Below, piece by piece: positions 35,141 to 43,511 of a stretch of 64,000 nucleotides of DNA (its first letter is position 1; every line of letters begins with the position of its first letter). The position numbers and the translations under genes are program-made. The DNA lies in the NCBI GenBank assembly GCA_021737785.1, contig JAIPDI010000024.1, forward strand, positions 21,039-85,038, in the 5' to 3' direction. A model generated the notes under the pieces. That model ran no database searches. It was not told the DNA's origin and saw only the letters and a list, made by a program, of their open reading frames with translations. Source of the stretch: Deltaproteobacteria bacterium. Lineage in GTDB: Bacteria; Desulfobacterota; DSM-4660; Desulfatiglandales; Desulfatiglandaceae.

Positions 35141-35395
35141 ATGACCCGAGATGAGATACAATCCAAGATCCTGGAGATCTTCAAAGAGGAGTTCGAGATC
35201 GAAAATCCCGGTCTGAATGATGATTTAGGCGACAAACACGAATTTGACAGTATTGATGCGCTGGACCTGTTAAGCAGAATTGAGGAGTTTCTCGGTTCAG
35301 CGCTTACCCAAAATGAAAAAAAACAGGCCATGAATATTCGAACGATCAACCAGGTCATAGACTATGTCGAAATTATGGCCAGGATAAGGACCTGA
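35141..35395 (+). CDS. Acyl carrier protein 1
   Basis: An 84-residue acidic four-helix carrier. The phosphopantetheine Ser is residue 37 in HEFDSIDALDLL (family D-S-L/I/M). It lies between an acyltransferase and a ketosynthase. A dedicated carrier separate from housekeeping AcpP is suggested by its divergence and by two further carriers in the cluster. Confidence 0.88.
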   Translation: MTRDEIQSKILEIFKEEFEIENPGLNDDLGDKHEFDSIDALDLLSRIEEFLGSALTQNEKKQAMNIRTINQVIDYVEIMARIRT

Positions 35396-35642
35396 AGTCA
35401 CCCCTACGGCCATTCTGTCGCGCGCAATACCGGTAATGTCAGATCGGGAACTGAATTCCAGCCTCAGCCGTCGCAATAAGATTTTCTCCCCTGGTTCATA
35501 GTGATCGCGCGACACGCGTCACAGCGCGTTTTGCCGGAATCTCCATCCCCTGAATGAATCGCATTTCATGCTTTTTTCAGGTTTTAATATTCAGGTTTTT
35601 GATCATCAATCGACAATCTACAGACGAATAATAGGAACTGCC
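35396..35642. other. Gap before the first ketosynthase
   Basis: About 250 bases. GC-rich palindromic words (GCGCGACACGCGTCACAGCGCG) occur at 35508-35529, but no T tract follows. A short in-frame extension of the ketosynthase here has no ribosome site. Confidence 0.35.
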
Positions 35643-36878
35643 ATGGAAAGAAGGGTGGTAATTACGGGCGCGGCTGCAATAACGCCTATCGGCCATCAGA
35701 AAGATGAGATTGTTGACAGTCTCGTAAATGGGAAGTCAGGAGTAGCCACCCTGCTGGAGGACGGCCTGCTGTCCGACCGTATCCATTCAAAGGTTTTCGG
35801 AACAGTGAACTACCCCATTGCCTATGATTTTGAGCGAAAATTCCGTAAGACCATGGGACCGGTGTCCTTCTATGCCTGCCAGGTGGCAAAGGAGGCCATT
35901 GAGGCCGCGGGAATGGACCCAGGGATGCTCTCTTCCGGTCGCGTAGGGGTTGCATTCAGCTCCACCCACGGAAGCCCGACGGTTCAAAGGTCTATCTATA
36001 AGCATTTTTTCAGCAAATCCCAATCGCAGTTTTCATCCATAGGCGCGGTGGACTATCTCAAATCCATGGTTCATACCACTGCGGTGAACATCACCAAGAT
36101 GTTCGGGATCACCGGAAGGGTAATCGCCTCCTCCACCGCCTGTACCACCAGCAGTCAGTCCATCGGTTTCGGCTACGAGACGATCAAATTCGGGATGCAG
36201 GACGCCATGATTTGCGGGGGCGCGGATGAATATGATACGACCACGGTTGCCGTCTTTGACAACCTCCTTGCGTGTTCCACCGATTTTAACGCGACCCCCC
36301 ATCGAACGCCCCGGCCGTTCGATATCAGAAGAGACGGTCTTGTGGTGGGTGAAGGCGCAGGGGCCGTCATATTAGAGGAATACGAAATGGCCAAGAGGCG
36401 GGGCGCTGACATACTGGGAGAGGTGGTTGGGTTCGGGTGCAATAATAATGGCGGAGACCTGATCCTGCCGAGTCAGGATGGCATTGCCCGGGTCATCCGG
36501 CTGGGGCTGGAAAATGCCGCGATCAGCCCTGACCAGGTTGATTTTGTAAGCGCCCACGCCACTGCCACCGTGATCGGAGACATTATGGAGGCCAGGGCGA
36601 TTCACGGCGTATACGGCGATCATCCGTATGTTACGGGGTTAAAAGGGTACATGGGCCATACCATGGCCTCTTGCGGAGTCATCGAGACGATCATCACCCT
36701 TTATATGATGGAACAGGGCATCATCGCCCCTACGCTGAATCTGGAGGAGATAGATGAAAGATGTTCCATGATCCGGCATGCCGTAAGACTCCATGAACTT
36801 CCCATCAAGGTCGCCGCTGTTGAGAACTTTGCCTTCGGCGGCGTGAACACCAGTCTGATTATCAAGAAGTTCGAGTGA
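35643..36878 (+). CDS. Beta-ketoacyl-ACP synthase 1 (FabF/ApeR-like)
   Basis: A 411-residue thiolase-fold condensing enzyme. The Cys-His-His triad is complete: C167 in STACTTSSQ, H305 in AHATAT (usually HGTGT) and H339 in GYMGHTMASCG. FAFGGVNTSLI is the C-terminal signature. ATG with AGGA six bases upstream. It adds two-carbon units to a carrier-bound chain. Six bases later begins the PlsC-like acyltransferase. Confidence 0.92.
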   Translation: MERRVVITGAAAITPIGHQKDEIVDSLVNGKSGVATLLEDGLLSDRIHSKVFGTVNYPIAYDFERKFRKTMGPVSFYACQVAKEAIEAAGMDPGMLSSGRVGVAFSSTHGSPTVQRSIYKHFFSKSQSQFSSIGAVDYLKSMVHTTAVNITKMFGITGRVIASSTACTTSSQSIGFGYETIKFGMQDAMICGGADEYDTTTVAVFDNLLACSTDFNATPHRTPRPFDIRRDGLVVGEGAGAVILEEYEMAKRRGADILGEVVGFGCNNNGGDLILPSQDGIARVIRLGLENAAISPDQVDFVSAHATATVIGDIMEARAIHGVYGDHPYVTGLKGYMGHTMASCGVIETIITLYMMEQGIIAPTLNLEEIDERCSMIRHAVRLHELPIKVAAVENFAFGGVNTSLIIKKFE

Positions 36879-36884
36879 GGCGGG

Positions 36885-37655
36885 ATGCGGCGCTCTTTCA
36901 GCCATATGAAATCCGTCGCAGATGTCGTCATCACCGCGATTCTCTGGAGTTATTTCATCTTCAGCTACCTGGTCTTTTTTTCATTGTGCTATTTCGCCGC
37001 ATTTCTGTTTGCAAAAAACCGCGAAACCGCTTTCCAGCGTGTCAACCACCTTTATTACAAAAGCTTCTTTTTCTTTGTCCGATCTATGGTGCCCGGCCTT
37101 AACTTCAGTATCCAGGAGGAGATCTTTACCATCCGCGCTTCGGTGATTGTGTGCAACCACCTCTCCTATCTTGATCCGATTCTCTTGATCTCCATATTTG
37201 AAAAGCACAAAACCGTCGTGAAAAACATCTTTTTCAAAGTGCCGATATTCGGCTGGGTCCTGAAGACCGCCGGCTACCTCCCCGCCGCCGCCGCCGGGGT
37301 CATGGCCCCTTTGATGATGAAACAGATGAACGACCTGCAGGGCTATCTATCGTCAGGGGGAAATTTTTTCATTTTTCCGGAGGGGACCCGGAGCCGTGAC
37401 GGCACACTCGGCCGTTTTAATGAAGGGGCATTTAAGATCGCCAAGCGATGCAATGCCCCCATTCAGGTGGTGTCGATCCGGAACACGCAGAGACTTTTTC
37501 CCCCGGACCGGTTTCTTTTCAATACATGTGTAAAAAACACCATCGACGTTCGCCTGGTGGGAACCATTGAACCCGACGATCGGGCAGGAGGATTTTCCAC
37601 CTCAGAAATGAAGGAGGAGGCATGGTCCCTCTTGAATAACAGCCTGAACAGCTGA
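36885..37655 (+). CDS. 1-acylglycerol-3-phosphate acyltransferase (PlsC-like)
   Basis: A 256-residue membrane acyltransferase. NHLSYLDP is the H-x4-D catalytic block near residue 91 and FPEGTRSRDG the acceptor block near 165. The N-terminus holds a strong hydrophobic helix. The usual reaction places an acyl chain at sn-2 of a glycerophosphate. Its place in the cluster suggests that the product enters glycerolipids. It converges on a minus-strand radical SAM gene across a tandem repeat. Confidence 0.9.
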   Translation: MRRSFSHMKSVADVVITAILWSYFIFSYLVFFSLCYFAAFLFAKNRETAFQRVNHLYYKSFFFFVRSMVPGLNFSIQEEIFTIRASVIVCNHLSYLDPILLISIFEKHKTVVKNIFFKVPIFGWVLKTAGYLPAAAAGVMAPLMMKQMNDLQGYLSSGGNFFIFPEGTRSRDGTLGRFNEGAFKIAKRCNAPIQVVSIRNTQRLFPPDRFLFNTCVKNTIDVRLVGTIEPDDRAGGFSTSEMKEEAWSLLNNSLNS

Positions 37656-37672
37656 ATCCGCATAGCCGAATC

Positions 37673-37744
37673 TCAATCCCTCAATCCCTCAATCCCTCAA
37701 TTCCTCAATTCCTCAATTCCTCAATTCCTCAATTCCTCAATTCC
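37673..37744. repeat. Nine-copy 8-bp tandem repeat (TCAATCCC/TCAATTCC)
   Basis: Nine exact 8-base units: three TCAATCCC then six TCAATTCC. The last unit supplies the stop codon of the minus-strand radical SAM gene. The period of eight (not a multiple of three) and short unit exclude CRISPR. Related words are found at 4057-4140 and near 27025. Confidence 0.9.
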
Positions 37745-39002
37745 TCGCTTCTCTGCCGAAGGCACGGGAGACAAGATCTCTTCTCCTCGGCTGGTAGGTC
37801 TGGTCGGCCGCTTCTTTTTCCGTGACCTTCCGGAGCAGTTTAAACATCCTGAATTCCTGCGACTCATCCCTGTAAAACCTGTCCCAACCGAAATAGAACA
37901 GCTCCTGAAGCCTTTCAGGCGTCATGTGCCTGGGATGAAATACGACCCTGTCCGCGGTGTAATCCTCCCAGTCATGGGAAAAAATCCTGTTCTGGCTGCT
38001 GAGATCCTCAAAGGCCTTTGTATGGGGAAACGGCACAAGCACCGTAAATTCCGCCATATCCAGGTCGATCTCCAGGAGGAAATCTATCAGCCGCTTAATA
38101 AAGTCTTCCGTGTGGTTGTCCAGCCCGAGAAGGATGCTTCCTTCAATGCCGATCCCATGGTCTTTGTAGCGTCTGATTCTTTCCCGGATATAGTCCGATG
38201 TATCAAAAATTGTCTGATACACGTACCAGGCGCCTGCCTGGGCTGCCAGGTCCAGGACCTTGGGATCATCCTCTATGGGATGGCTGCACCACTTCTTTTT
38301 CAGCGGTATCATTTCCCGAAACAGGTCCATTTCCCACTCCGTGTTCTGGGCCAGGGAATTGTCTACGATGAACAACCGGTTATTGTCGATGGCCGCCATC
38401 TCTTCTATGGCCTTGTCTATGGGACGCGGTCGAAACTGTCTTCCGCCGAGATAGCTGACGGCGCAGGGATAACAATTGAAGCGACATCCCCTTGAGGCGT
38501 GCACCAGATCCACCATCTGTATGCCCCGATAATTATAAAGATCTCTTTTCAGTATATCCCGCCGGGCCGTATTGATCATTCCGGTGGGCGGTCTGTCTTC
38601 CATATAATCATACACCCTCTCCAACCGGTTGCGGGAAAAGTCTGAAAACACCTTCTCCATCCGCCCTTCCGCTTCGCCCAGGAAGACGGCGTCGGCGTGA
38701 TCCAGGGTCTCCTCAGCATGGAGCATCGTAGAGATCCCTCCGAAAATCACCTTGGTGCCCTCCTTCCTGTATCGGTCCGCGATTTGCCAGCCCCTTTTTA
38801 CCTGAGCGGTCAGCATCATGGAAATCCCCACAAAGTCGACGGGGTCATCAAAATCGATCGACTCCAGATTTTCATCCACAAAATCCACTTCCACATCGGC
38901 GGGGAGAGCGCCCGCAAACACCACAGGACCATGCGGCGGCAGGTGAAACTCCGTCTGCCGATTGAGTTTTGGCCACTTCGGATAAATCAATTTGAACTTC
39001 AT
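37737..39002 (-). CDS. B12-binding-domain radical SAM enzyme 1
   Basis: A 421-residue protein. Residues 1-115 form a cobalamin-binding-type Rossmann domain (DFVGISMMLTAQVKRG, VIFGGISTML, AVFLGEAEG) without a clear D-x-H-x-x-G, and the radical SAM core has CRFNCYPC near residue 185, the Cx3Cx2C cluster site. AAAGGGG lies nine bases upstream of the chosen ATG. Members methylate or rearrange unactivated carbons. It faces the PlsC gene and lies upstream on the minus strand of nothing obvious; the LolA/DUF3261/fabG block is on the same strand to its right. Confidence 0.88.
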   Translation of the reverse strand: MKFKLIYPKWPKLNRQTEFHLPPHGPVVFAGALPADVEVDFVDENLESIDFDDPVDFVGISMMLTAQVKRGWQIADRYRKEGTKVIFGGISTMLHAEETLDHADAVFLGEAEGRMEKVFSDFSRNRLERVYDYMEDRPPTGMINTARRDILKRDLYNYRGIQMVDLVHASRGCRFNCYPCAVSYLGGRQFRPRPIDKAIEEMAAIDNNRLFIVDNSLAQNTEWEMDLFREMIPLKKKWCSHPIEDDPKVLDLAAQAGAWYVYQTIFDTSDYIRERIRRYKDHGIGIEGSILLGLDNHTEDFIKRLIDFLLEIDLDMAEFTVLVPFPHTKAFEDLSSQNRIFSHDWEDYTADRVVFHPRHMTPERLQELFYFGWDRFYRDESQEFRMFKLLRKVTEKEAADQTYQPRRRDLVSRAFGREARN

Positions 39003-39312
39003 ATGGACATGCCCCTTTCGTAACACCATAGCGCTGTAAAAGAAGCCGCATATTGCGCCTTGAACTCTATTCTCAGAAGGTTGATCCCCTTTATTATCTT
39101 ATCGCCCAGTTTTCTGTCACAAAAAACAAGAAAATCTCTTTGTAATTCGGTACGCCTATTTCATTGATTCACACGGAGACACAAAGACACAGAGAAAAAC
39201 AAAAATAATTCATTTTAAGGCCCTAAAATAAAACCCCTTTGTGGCTTGGTGGCTTTGTGTGAGTCCCGCCTGGCGGGATTGGTTGCGGATATCCGCTTTA
39301 GATTTATACGCC
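39003..39312. repeat. Gap with inverted CACGGAGACACAAAG repeat
   Basis: The part 39168-39292 contains CACACGGAGACACAAAGACAC, AAACCCCTTTGTGGCTTGGT and TTTGTGTGAGTCCCGCC, followed by GGTTGCGGATATCCGC. These are shared with the gap at 51120-51200 and, in part, with 8553-8590, 12537-12610 and 18906-18938. Confidence 0.5.
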
Positions 39313-39990
39313 TTATTCCCCCAACTCCCGAACCTCTATAAGGTCCAGGGTCAAGGCATATTCAGAAGGCCCAAAGGCAGTGAGTTTCAGTCTGGCCGGT
39401 ATGAGGTCTTGCCTTTCGGCAGGCCCCCGGCGGCCCGGATCTGTTTTGAGGGAACGGATCAGCCTGGAATCCGAATCGTACTGGCGAATCTCCCAGAGAT
39501 GATCTTCATGGAGGACAATATCGATTGTCCTGTCCCTGTCTGTCCTGTATCGGCAGACAAATGCACCGTCATCGGCGATACCCGATGCGATGAGCGGCCC
39601 ATCCGGTGGAAAAAATATCAGCTGAATGTCCTCTATGAGGCCCCTGGCAAAATCCATGGCGTCAAAAGGCGGCATGGCGCGATGGATAGTCATCCGGCCG
39701 TCATATCGGGCATCAAAGAGGACGAGCCCTTCGATCGTCATCATCACACACTCTATGGTGCCGGTTTCAGGGGACAGGGCCGTTACGCCGATCATGACCG
39801 CCTCGTGTCCCCCCGGCATTGCAGCCCGAATCGAATGAACAAACTGCCCCGCCCTGTCAGGAAAAGGGATCTTGCAACGATTGTCGTCCACATCAAGGCT
39901 CAGCGGCCGCTCAATAGGCACAGGTCCGGGCAGTCCGGCGCAGGAAATCGCTGAAAAAAGGATCATCAGGAGGAGGTAAACAGGTCTCAT
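39313..39990 (-). CDS. Predicted lipoprotein, DUF3261-like
   Basis: A 225-residue protein whose N-terminus is a lipoprotein signal: MRPVYLLLMILFSAISC, with Cys at residue 17. The remainder is beta-rich (ECVMMTIEGLVLFDARYDG, LKLTAFGPSEYALTLDLIEV). DUF3261 lipoproteins are typical members of aryl-polyene clusters, beside LolA-like proteins, which supports the assignment. Its start overlaps the stop of the LolA-like gene (ATGA). It is probably anchored in the outer membrane. Confidence 0.7.
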   Translation of the reverse strand: MRPVYLLLMILFSAISCAGLPGPVPIERPLSLDVDDNRCKIPFPDRAGQFVHSIRAAMPGGHEAVMIGVTALSPETGTIECVMMTIEGLVLFDARYDGRMTIHRAMPPFDAMDFARGLIEDIQLIFFPPDGPLIASGIADDGAFVCRYRTDRDRTIDIVLHEDHLWEIRQYDSDSRLIRSLKTDPGRRGPAERQDLIPARLKLTAFGPSEYALTLDLIEVRELGE

Positions 39991-40607
39991 GAAATGTCCT
40001 TGAAAAGGGCCTCTTCTATCTCCTTGTTTATGTCGGTATTGAGGAACTCAAGCCGGGTAAAGGAATCCGAATCTTCGTAAATTTCAACCGATTCGATGAT
40101 TCCGGGGGTTTCGGAAAGATTCAGATCAATATGTTGGATCATCTTGGAGAAGCCTTTTTCCTTAGGCGTCAAAACGATCCTGCGTCCGTCCTTCAGGACG
40201 GCGTCAAAGGCCGGGTCATCGGAAAAACGGCCCCCAAGCCAGAGGGCAATCTCCTGAAGTATGATCTGCATCCCTTTGGGATCCATTCGCGAGTCTTCCA
40301 TGAGGCCGCCGCCGGTTTCCGTGTAACCCCTCATTCTCCCCTTGTGCATCAGCAAGATGCTCCTCACGGGAGAGGTGTATTCCCACCGGAGGGAATCCGG
40401 CGCCTGATAGTAAAAAACCCCCTTGGAGATGAATGGTCTCGAAAGGATACTCAGATGTTTCTCCTGCACAAAATCCGCCCTGATCGTCCGGATCGTCCCG
40501 GTCGCCCCCCGGATCCCTTCCCAGGTGTCGGCCCATCCCAGACATATGCCGGCTGTCACCAGCACCAGAATAACCGAAAAAAAACGGCACACGCCCCTCT
40601 TCATCAT
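39987..40607 (-). CDS. LolA-like outer-membrane lipoprotein carrier
   Basis: A 206-residue periplasmic protein with a signal peptide (FFSVILVLVTAGICLGWA). IRTIRADFVQEKHLSILSRP matches the LolA start, followed by GVFYYQAPDSLRWEY, a LolA strand pattern. The Met-Met pair start is preceded by GAGGTGG. Aryl-polyene clusters carry such a LolA-like gene, thought to move lipid product or lipoprotein through the periplasm. It is coupled to the DUF3261-like gene. Confidence 0.8.
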   Translation of the reverse strand: MMKRGVCRFFSVILVLVTAGICLGWADTWEGIRGATGTIRTIRADFVQEKHLSILSRPFISKGVFYYQAPDSLRWEYTSPVRSILLMHKGRMRGYTETGGGLMEDSRMDPKGMQIILQEIALWLGGRFSDDPAFDAVLKDGRRIVLTPKEKGFSKMIQHIDLNLSETPGIIESVEIYEDSDSFTRLEFLNTDINKEIEEALFKDIS

Positions 40608-40628
40608 TCCGATTCCACCTCTGTCACG

Positions 40629-40806
40629 ACCCAAAGACCTGACTGCCGCAACCAAAAAGTGTCACACAAAGCCGCTAAGCCACGAAATTTCTTGTTTAAA
40701 GGTTCTGGACGAATAACGCGCAATTAAAACTTCTTAGCGTCCTTGGCGTCTTGGCGGTTCCCCAGAACTTCCCTGCAAATTGTGCAGAAGCCTCAACCAA
40801 AGATGC
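40629..40806. repeat. Composite repeat, copy D (125-bp family split by a second repeat)
   Basis: The left end (GACCTGACTGCCGCAACCAAAAA) and right end (CCCTGCAAATTGTGCAGAAG...CAACCAAAGATGCTA) match the two ends of copies A-C. The middle is replaced by CACAAAGCCGCTAAGCCACG and CTTCTTAGCGTCCTTGGCG words. The fabG stop lies at its right edge. Confidence 0.6.
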
Positions 40807-41543
40807 TAAGCCATCCCTCCGTTAACGGAAATCACCTGGCCGGTGATATAAGATGCGTCTTCCGAGCAGAGGAACCGCACCACCTTCGCCACTTCCTCGG
40901 GCCGGCCCACACGGGCCATGGGGACCATCTCCTTGATGATGTTCCTCGGCACATCCTGTATCATATCCGTCTGGATCAATCCCGGCGCCACCACATTGAC
41001 GCGGACCCCCAGCCGGGCCACCTCCGACGCAACGCTCCGGCTGGCCCCCATGAGACCGGCCTTGGCAGCGGAATAATTGGCCTGACCCCGGTGCCCGATC
41101 AGACCGGAGACGGATGCAATGGAGACCACAGCGCCCTGTTTATTGGTGATCATCTTCTCCAGTACCGGCCGGGTGACATTATAAAACCCCTTCAGGCTGG
41201 TATCGATGACCCTGTCCCACTCGTCTTGGGACATCAAAACGAACAACCCGTCGGCCGTGATACCCGCATTGTTCACCAGTACCTCGATCCTGTCAAATCT
41301 GGCGATCACACGATCAAGCGCCTCTTTGGTCTGCACAGGATCGGACACATCAAATGGCAGGGTTTCCCCGTGCGAATCGGCCTCTTTCACCAGCCGGAGC
41401 GTTTCAGCCGCTCCCTCCTCGTCCGATCGGTAGTTGATGACGATAAAGTATCCGTCCCTGGCCAGTTCAAGGCATATTGCCCGTCCAATACCCCTGCTCC
41501 CCCCGGTAACGATCGCCACTCTGTTGTCGCAGTTCCCACTCAA
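40806..41543 (-). CDS. 3-ketoacyl-ACP reductase (FabG/ApeQ-like)
   Basis: A 245-residue short-chain dehydrogenase. Cofactor motif TGGSRGIG at 14-21, [10 protein letters not shown] near 91, catalytic Ser in SIASVSG and YSAAKAG near 155, and [12 protein letters not shown]. An Asn-Tyr-Arg after the second strand (VINYRSD) indicates NADPH. It reduces 3-ketoacyl chains on the carriers of this cluster. It is the only ketoreductase seen in the window and is transcribed toward the LolA-like gene. Confidence 0.93.
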   Translation of the reverse strand: MSGNCDNRVAIVTGGSRGIGRAICLELARDGYFIVINYRSDEEGAAETLRLVKEADSHGETLPFDVSDPVQTKEALDRVIARFDRIEVLVNNAGITADGLFVLMSQDEWDRVIDTSLKGFYNVTRPVLEKMITNKQGAVVSIASVSGLIGHRGQANYSAAKAGLMGASRSVASEVARLGVRVNVVAPGLIQTDMIQDVPRNIIKEMVPMARVGRPEEVAKVVRFLCSEDASYITGQVISVNGGMA

Positions 41544-41789
41544 ACCGAAGATCCTCCTGTTTTTTGGTGCCCAGCCTGCGATGGAAATGTCAGGATGTTA
41601 AGACCTGTCCCATCTTTTACATGAAAATACTCTGAATCACGAGTGAACGCTGATTGACTCGAATGGGGCTAAGTGCATCCTTGTCTGTGAGAGAGGCTTT
41701 CCGTCTTGACCTCGCAGCGAGGACCCCAAATCATCCACCTGCTCCCTTCGGAAAGGAGGGTTTTCGCTGGCTATTAGGCCAATTACAGA
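41544..41789. other. Gap between fabG and the accessory island
   Basis: No supported gene. A short plus-strand frame across it has no ribosome site. This marks the left edge of the accessory segment that interrupts the lipid cluster. Confidence 0.35.
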
Positions 41790-42035
41790 CTACGAAGCGC
41801 GCGTCCGGACAACACGCAGATTGGCTGAAACGGGGACCTCGAACATGTCACGGCGGAGAAGTCTCGTCGAGAAAAAAAGCACCTCAAGGTTCTCGATTTC
41901 ATCCGTGTCCGGATTGATCCGGGCGATGACCTCATCCCCCAACTCCTCTGTTTCTTGCTCCGCATAGGGCGGACGCTTGTCAATATAGAGGATGTCTGCC
42001 TCTCGGTCGTACCGGAACATCAATCCCTTTTCCAT
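41790..42035 (-). CDS. DUF2283-family protein, antitoxin-like
   Basis: An 81-residue protein. MFRYDREADILYIDKRPPYAEQETEELG follows the DUF2283 pattern (a Y-D-x-x-x-D-x-L-Y-I start and a later D-E). Members are small antitoxin-like proteins often paired with a toxin. It overlaps the 3' end of the upstream nuclease-like gene by 16 bases, which is usual for such pairs. Confidence 0.7.
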   Translation of the reverse strand: MEKGLMFRYDREADILYIDKRPPYAEQETEELGDEVIARINPDTDEIENLEVLFFSTRLLRRDMFEVPVSANLRVVRTRAS

Positions 42036-42346
42036 TCGATCTCTCCTTCTGCCAGCTTTCTTGCCATGTAGGCGGTAATGATCCAGTGTCGCTCATTCGG
42101 CCCCAAGCCGCTGACCACGACCACGACAACATGCTTACCTTGCCGAAGGTCAGTATAGTGGCGAGAGAAAAGCCTCGCATTTCCGAATCGAGCACTTTTT
42201 CGAATCTGGTCAGGGGACTTCAGGGCCTCTGCGATGAGGTCTTGGTGCTCGGGCAGGAGATCAGGATGCCGCTCGGCAATATGCTTTGCTCGTTCTTCTG
42301 TTAACTCCACATCACTCTTAAGATAGGGGCAGCAATAACGAATCAT
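42020..42346 (-). CDS. PBECR-like nuclease-type protein (toxin candidate)
   Basis: A 108-residue protein. ELTEERAKHIAERHPDLL, then SPDQIRKSARFGNARLFSRHY and RHWIITAYMARKL resemble the barnase/EndoU/colicin/RelE-like (PBECR) ribonuclease group, whose conserved H, R and the W-I-x-T-A-Y segment form the active site. It is followed by the DUF2283 gene. The pair looks like a toxin-antitoxin module. Confidence 0.65.
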   Translation of the reverse strand: MIRYCCPYLKSDVELTEERAKHIAERHPDLLPEHQDLIAEALKSPDQIRKSARFGNARLFSRHYTDLRQGKHVVVVVVSGLGPNERHWIITAYMARKLAEGEIEWKRD

Positions 42347-42899
42347 CCATGGTCTCCCCTGCTGACTTTGGCGGCTGACTCACATTTCAGAATTTAACCC
42401 TCCCTGCGTTGTATCCTCTCTTGAAGTTCTTCAAGAGACAAAAAATCGCCGGGGTGAGCCTTATAACATTTCAGCCTTCTATCCGATTCTTCCTTAGATG
42501 GTGCATCAAGACTCAACAGGGGTTTTTTCGCAAGGCGTGCTCACCCCTAAAGACTGAGGCCCATTGCGTGAGACTCCAGCTCTTCAATATTCTGCCACAT
42601 GAAATCATCCTTTTTTCCGCCGGCAACCCCTACTACCAGGGTGCTTTCTCACCTTTCTGCTATTCCTTTTCGGGACTCAGTTTGCAGAATTGTCCATTTA
42701 AAGTCAACATGATCCCTATAAACCTGGAATTCCGATATAAGGATTGAACGAGAAACTGGGTTAGCAAGAGAAAGCCCCGCTGCCTTTGTCAGGGATTCTG
42801 AGTCATCGTGTGAGCCGTGTATTTGGCATAGACCTGTTTTCGGGTGATGTTGCGTTCCTTTGCGATGTCTTGGACGGGGATATTGGCCAGCATAAAGAC

Positions 42900-43016
42900 C
42901 TCATGGGATGGAAAGATATCGAAGTGCTGGGCCATGCAGATGTTTTCACCACTATGACCTACACCCAGGTTTTGAACAGACCCGGGCTTTCGTTCAGGAG
43001 CCCGGCTGATATTTGA
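42900..43016 (+). pseudogene. Tyrosine recombinase (integron-integrase-like) C-terminal remnant
   Basis: The frame reads VLGHADVFTTMTYTQVLNR, followed by RPGLSFRSPADI and a stop. This closely resembles the C-terminal L-L-G-H-x-D-V-x-T-T-M-x-Y-T-H-V-L-N-R-G-G of integron and XerC-like integrases, with the catalytic Tyr present. The rest of the enzyme, including its R-H-x-x-R block, is missing upstream. It is a degraded fragment. Confidence 0.65.
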
Positions 43017-43364
43017 AAAACATCGAAAGGGGGATTTCACCAGTAGTATCGAAAGCCAAGTATACATACTTTCCCTTGGATGAAATGTCAACGGTTAAAC
43101 GGAGATCCGGGGTTATCAGGATGGTCACGGATTTTGGTCAATCTCGAAGATGGCAGCGTTTCCCTATCTGCTACCCCAGACTGTCCGCATTGAGACCGCA
43201 TAAGAACCGCAAAAAGCCGTTTTTGATCAGGCTTGACTGGATTAAAACCGGTTTTGTGAGACTGGGGTTAGGCCAAGGTATGTGTTTGATCCGCAAGGGT
43301 ATACGTTCCCCATAACTGGTTTTAGAGTTTCAACCCATTTTCAGGGCAAATTCGGGCCAAATCT

Positions 43365-43384
43365 ATTTTACTCATGAGTAAAAT
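43365..43384. promoter_or_regulatory. Perfect 20-bp palindrome upstream of the DUF4143 ATPase
   Basis: ATTTTACTCATGAGTAAAAT is its own reverse complement. It lies 128 bases before the ATPase start and is set in AT-rich sequence, a plausible operator for a dimeric regulator. Confidence 0.5.
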
Positions 43385-43511
43385 CGTGTTATATCTATTT
43401 TGCAGAGAAAATTGGATAGAGGGGCCTATGGGGTCTTGGCTGGACTCCTGGTTCTCCGCACCCCGTTTCATTGGCCCGGTTTGCACATCCCTTTTTTTAT
43501 GAGCTTTTGCC

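Larger units (their letters stand above)
42347..43511. other. Gene-poor accessory segment
   Basis: About 1.16 kb without an intact gene. It holds an integrase remnant (42900-43016) and a perfect 20-bp palindrome (43365-43384). A plus-strand frame at 42409-42747 reads as non-coding (cysteine- and phenylalanine-rich, no ribosome site). Confidence 0.5.

Noticed and set aside
37673..37744. CRISPR array
   Set aside because: Units are 8 bp, directly abutting, with no spacers.
42409..42747. Plus-strand frame of 112 codons in the island
   Set aside because: No ribosome site or family; composition rich in Cys, Phe and Ser as in random reading.
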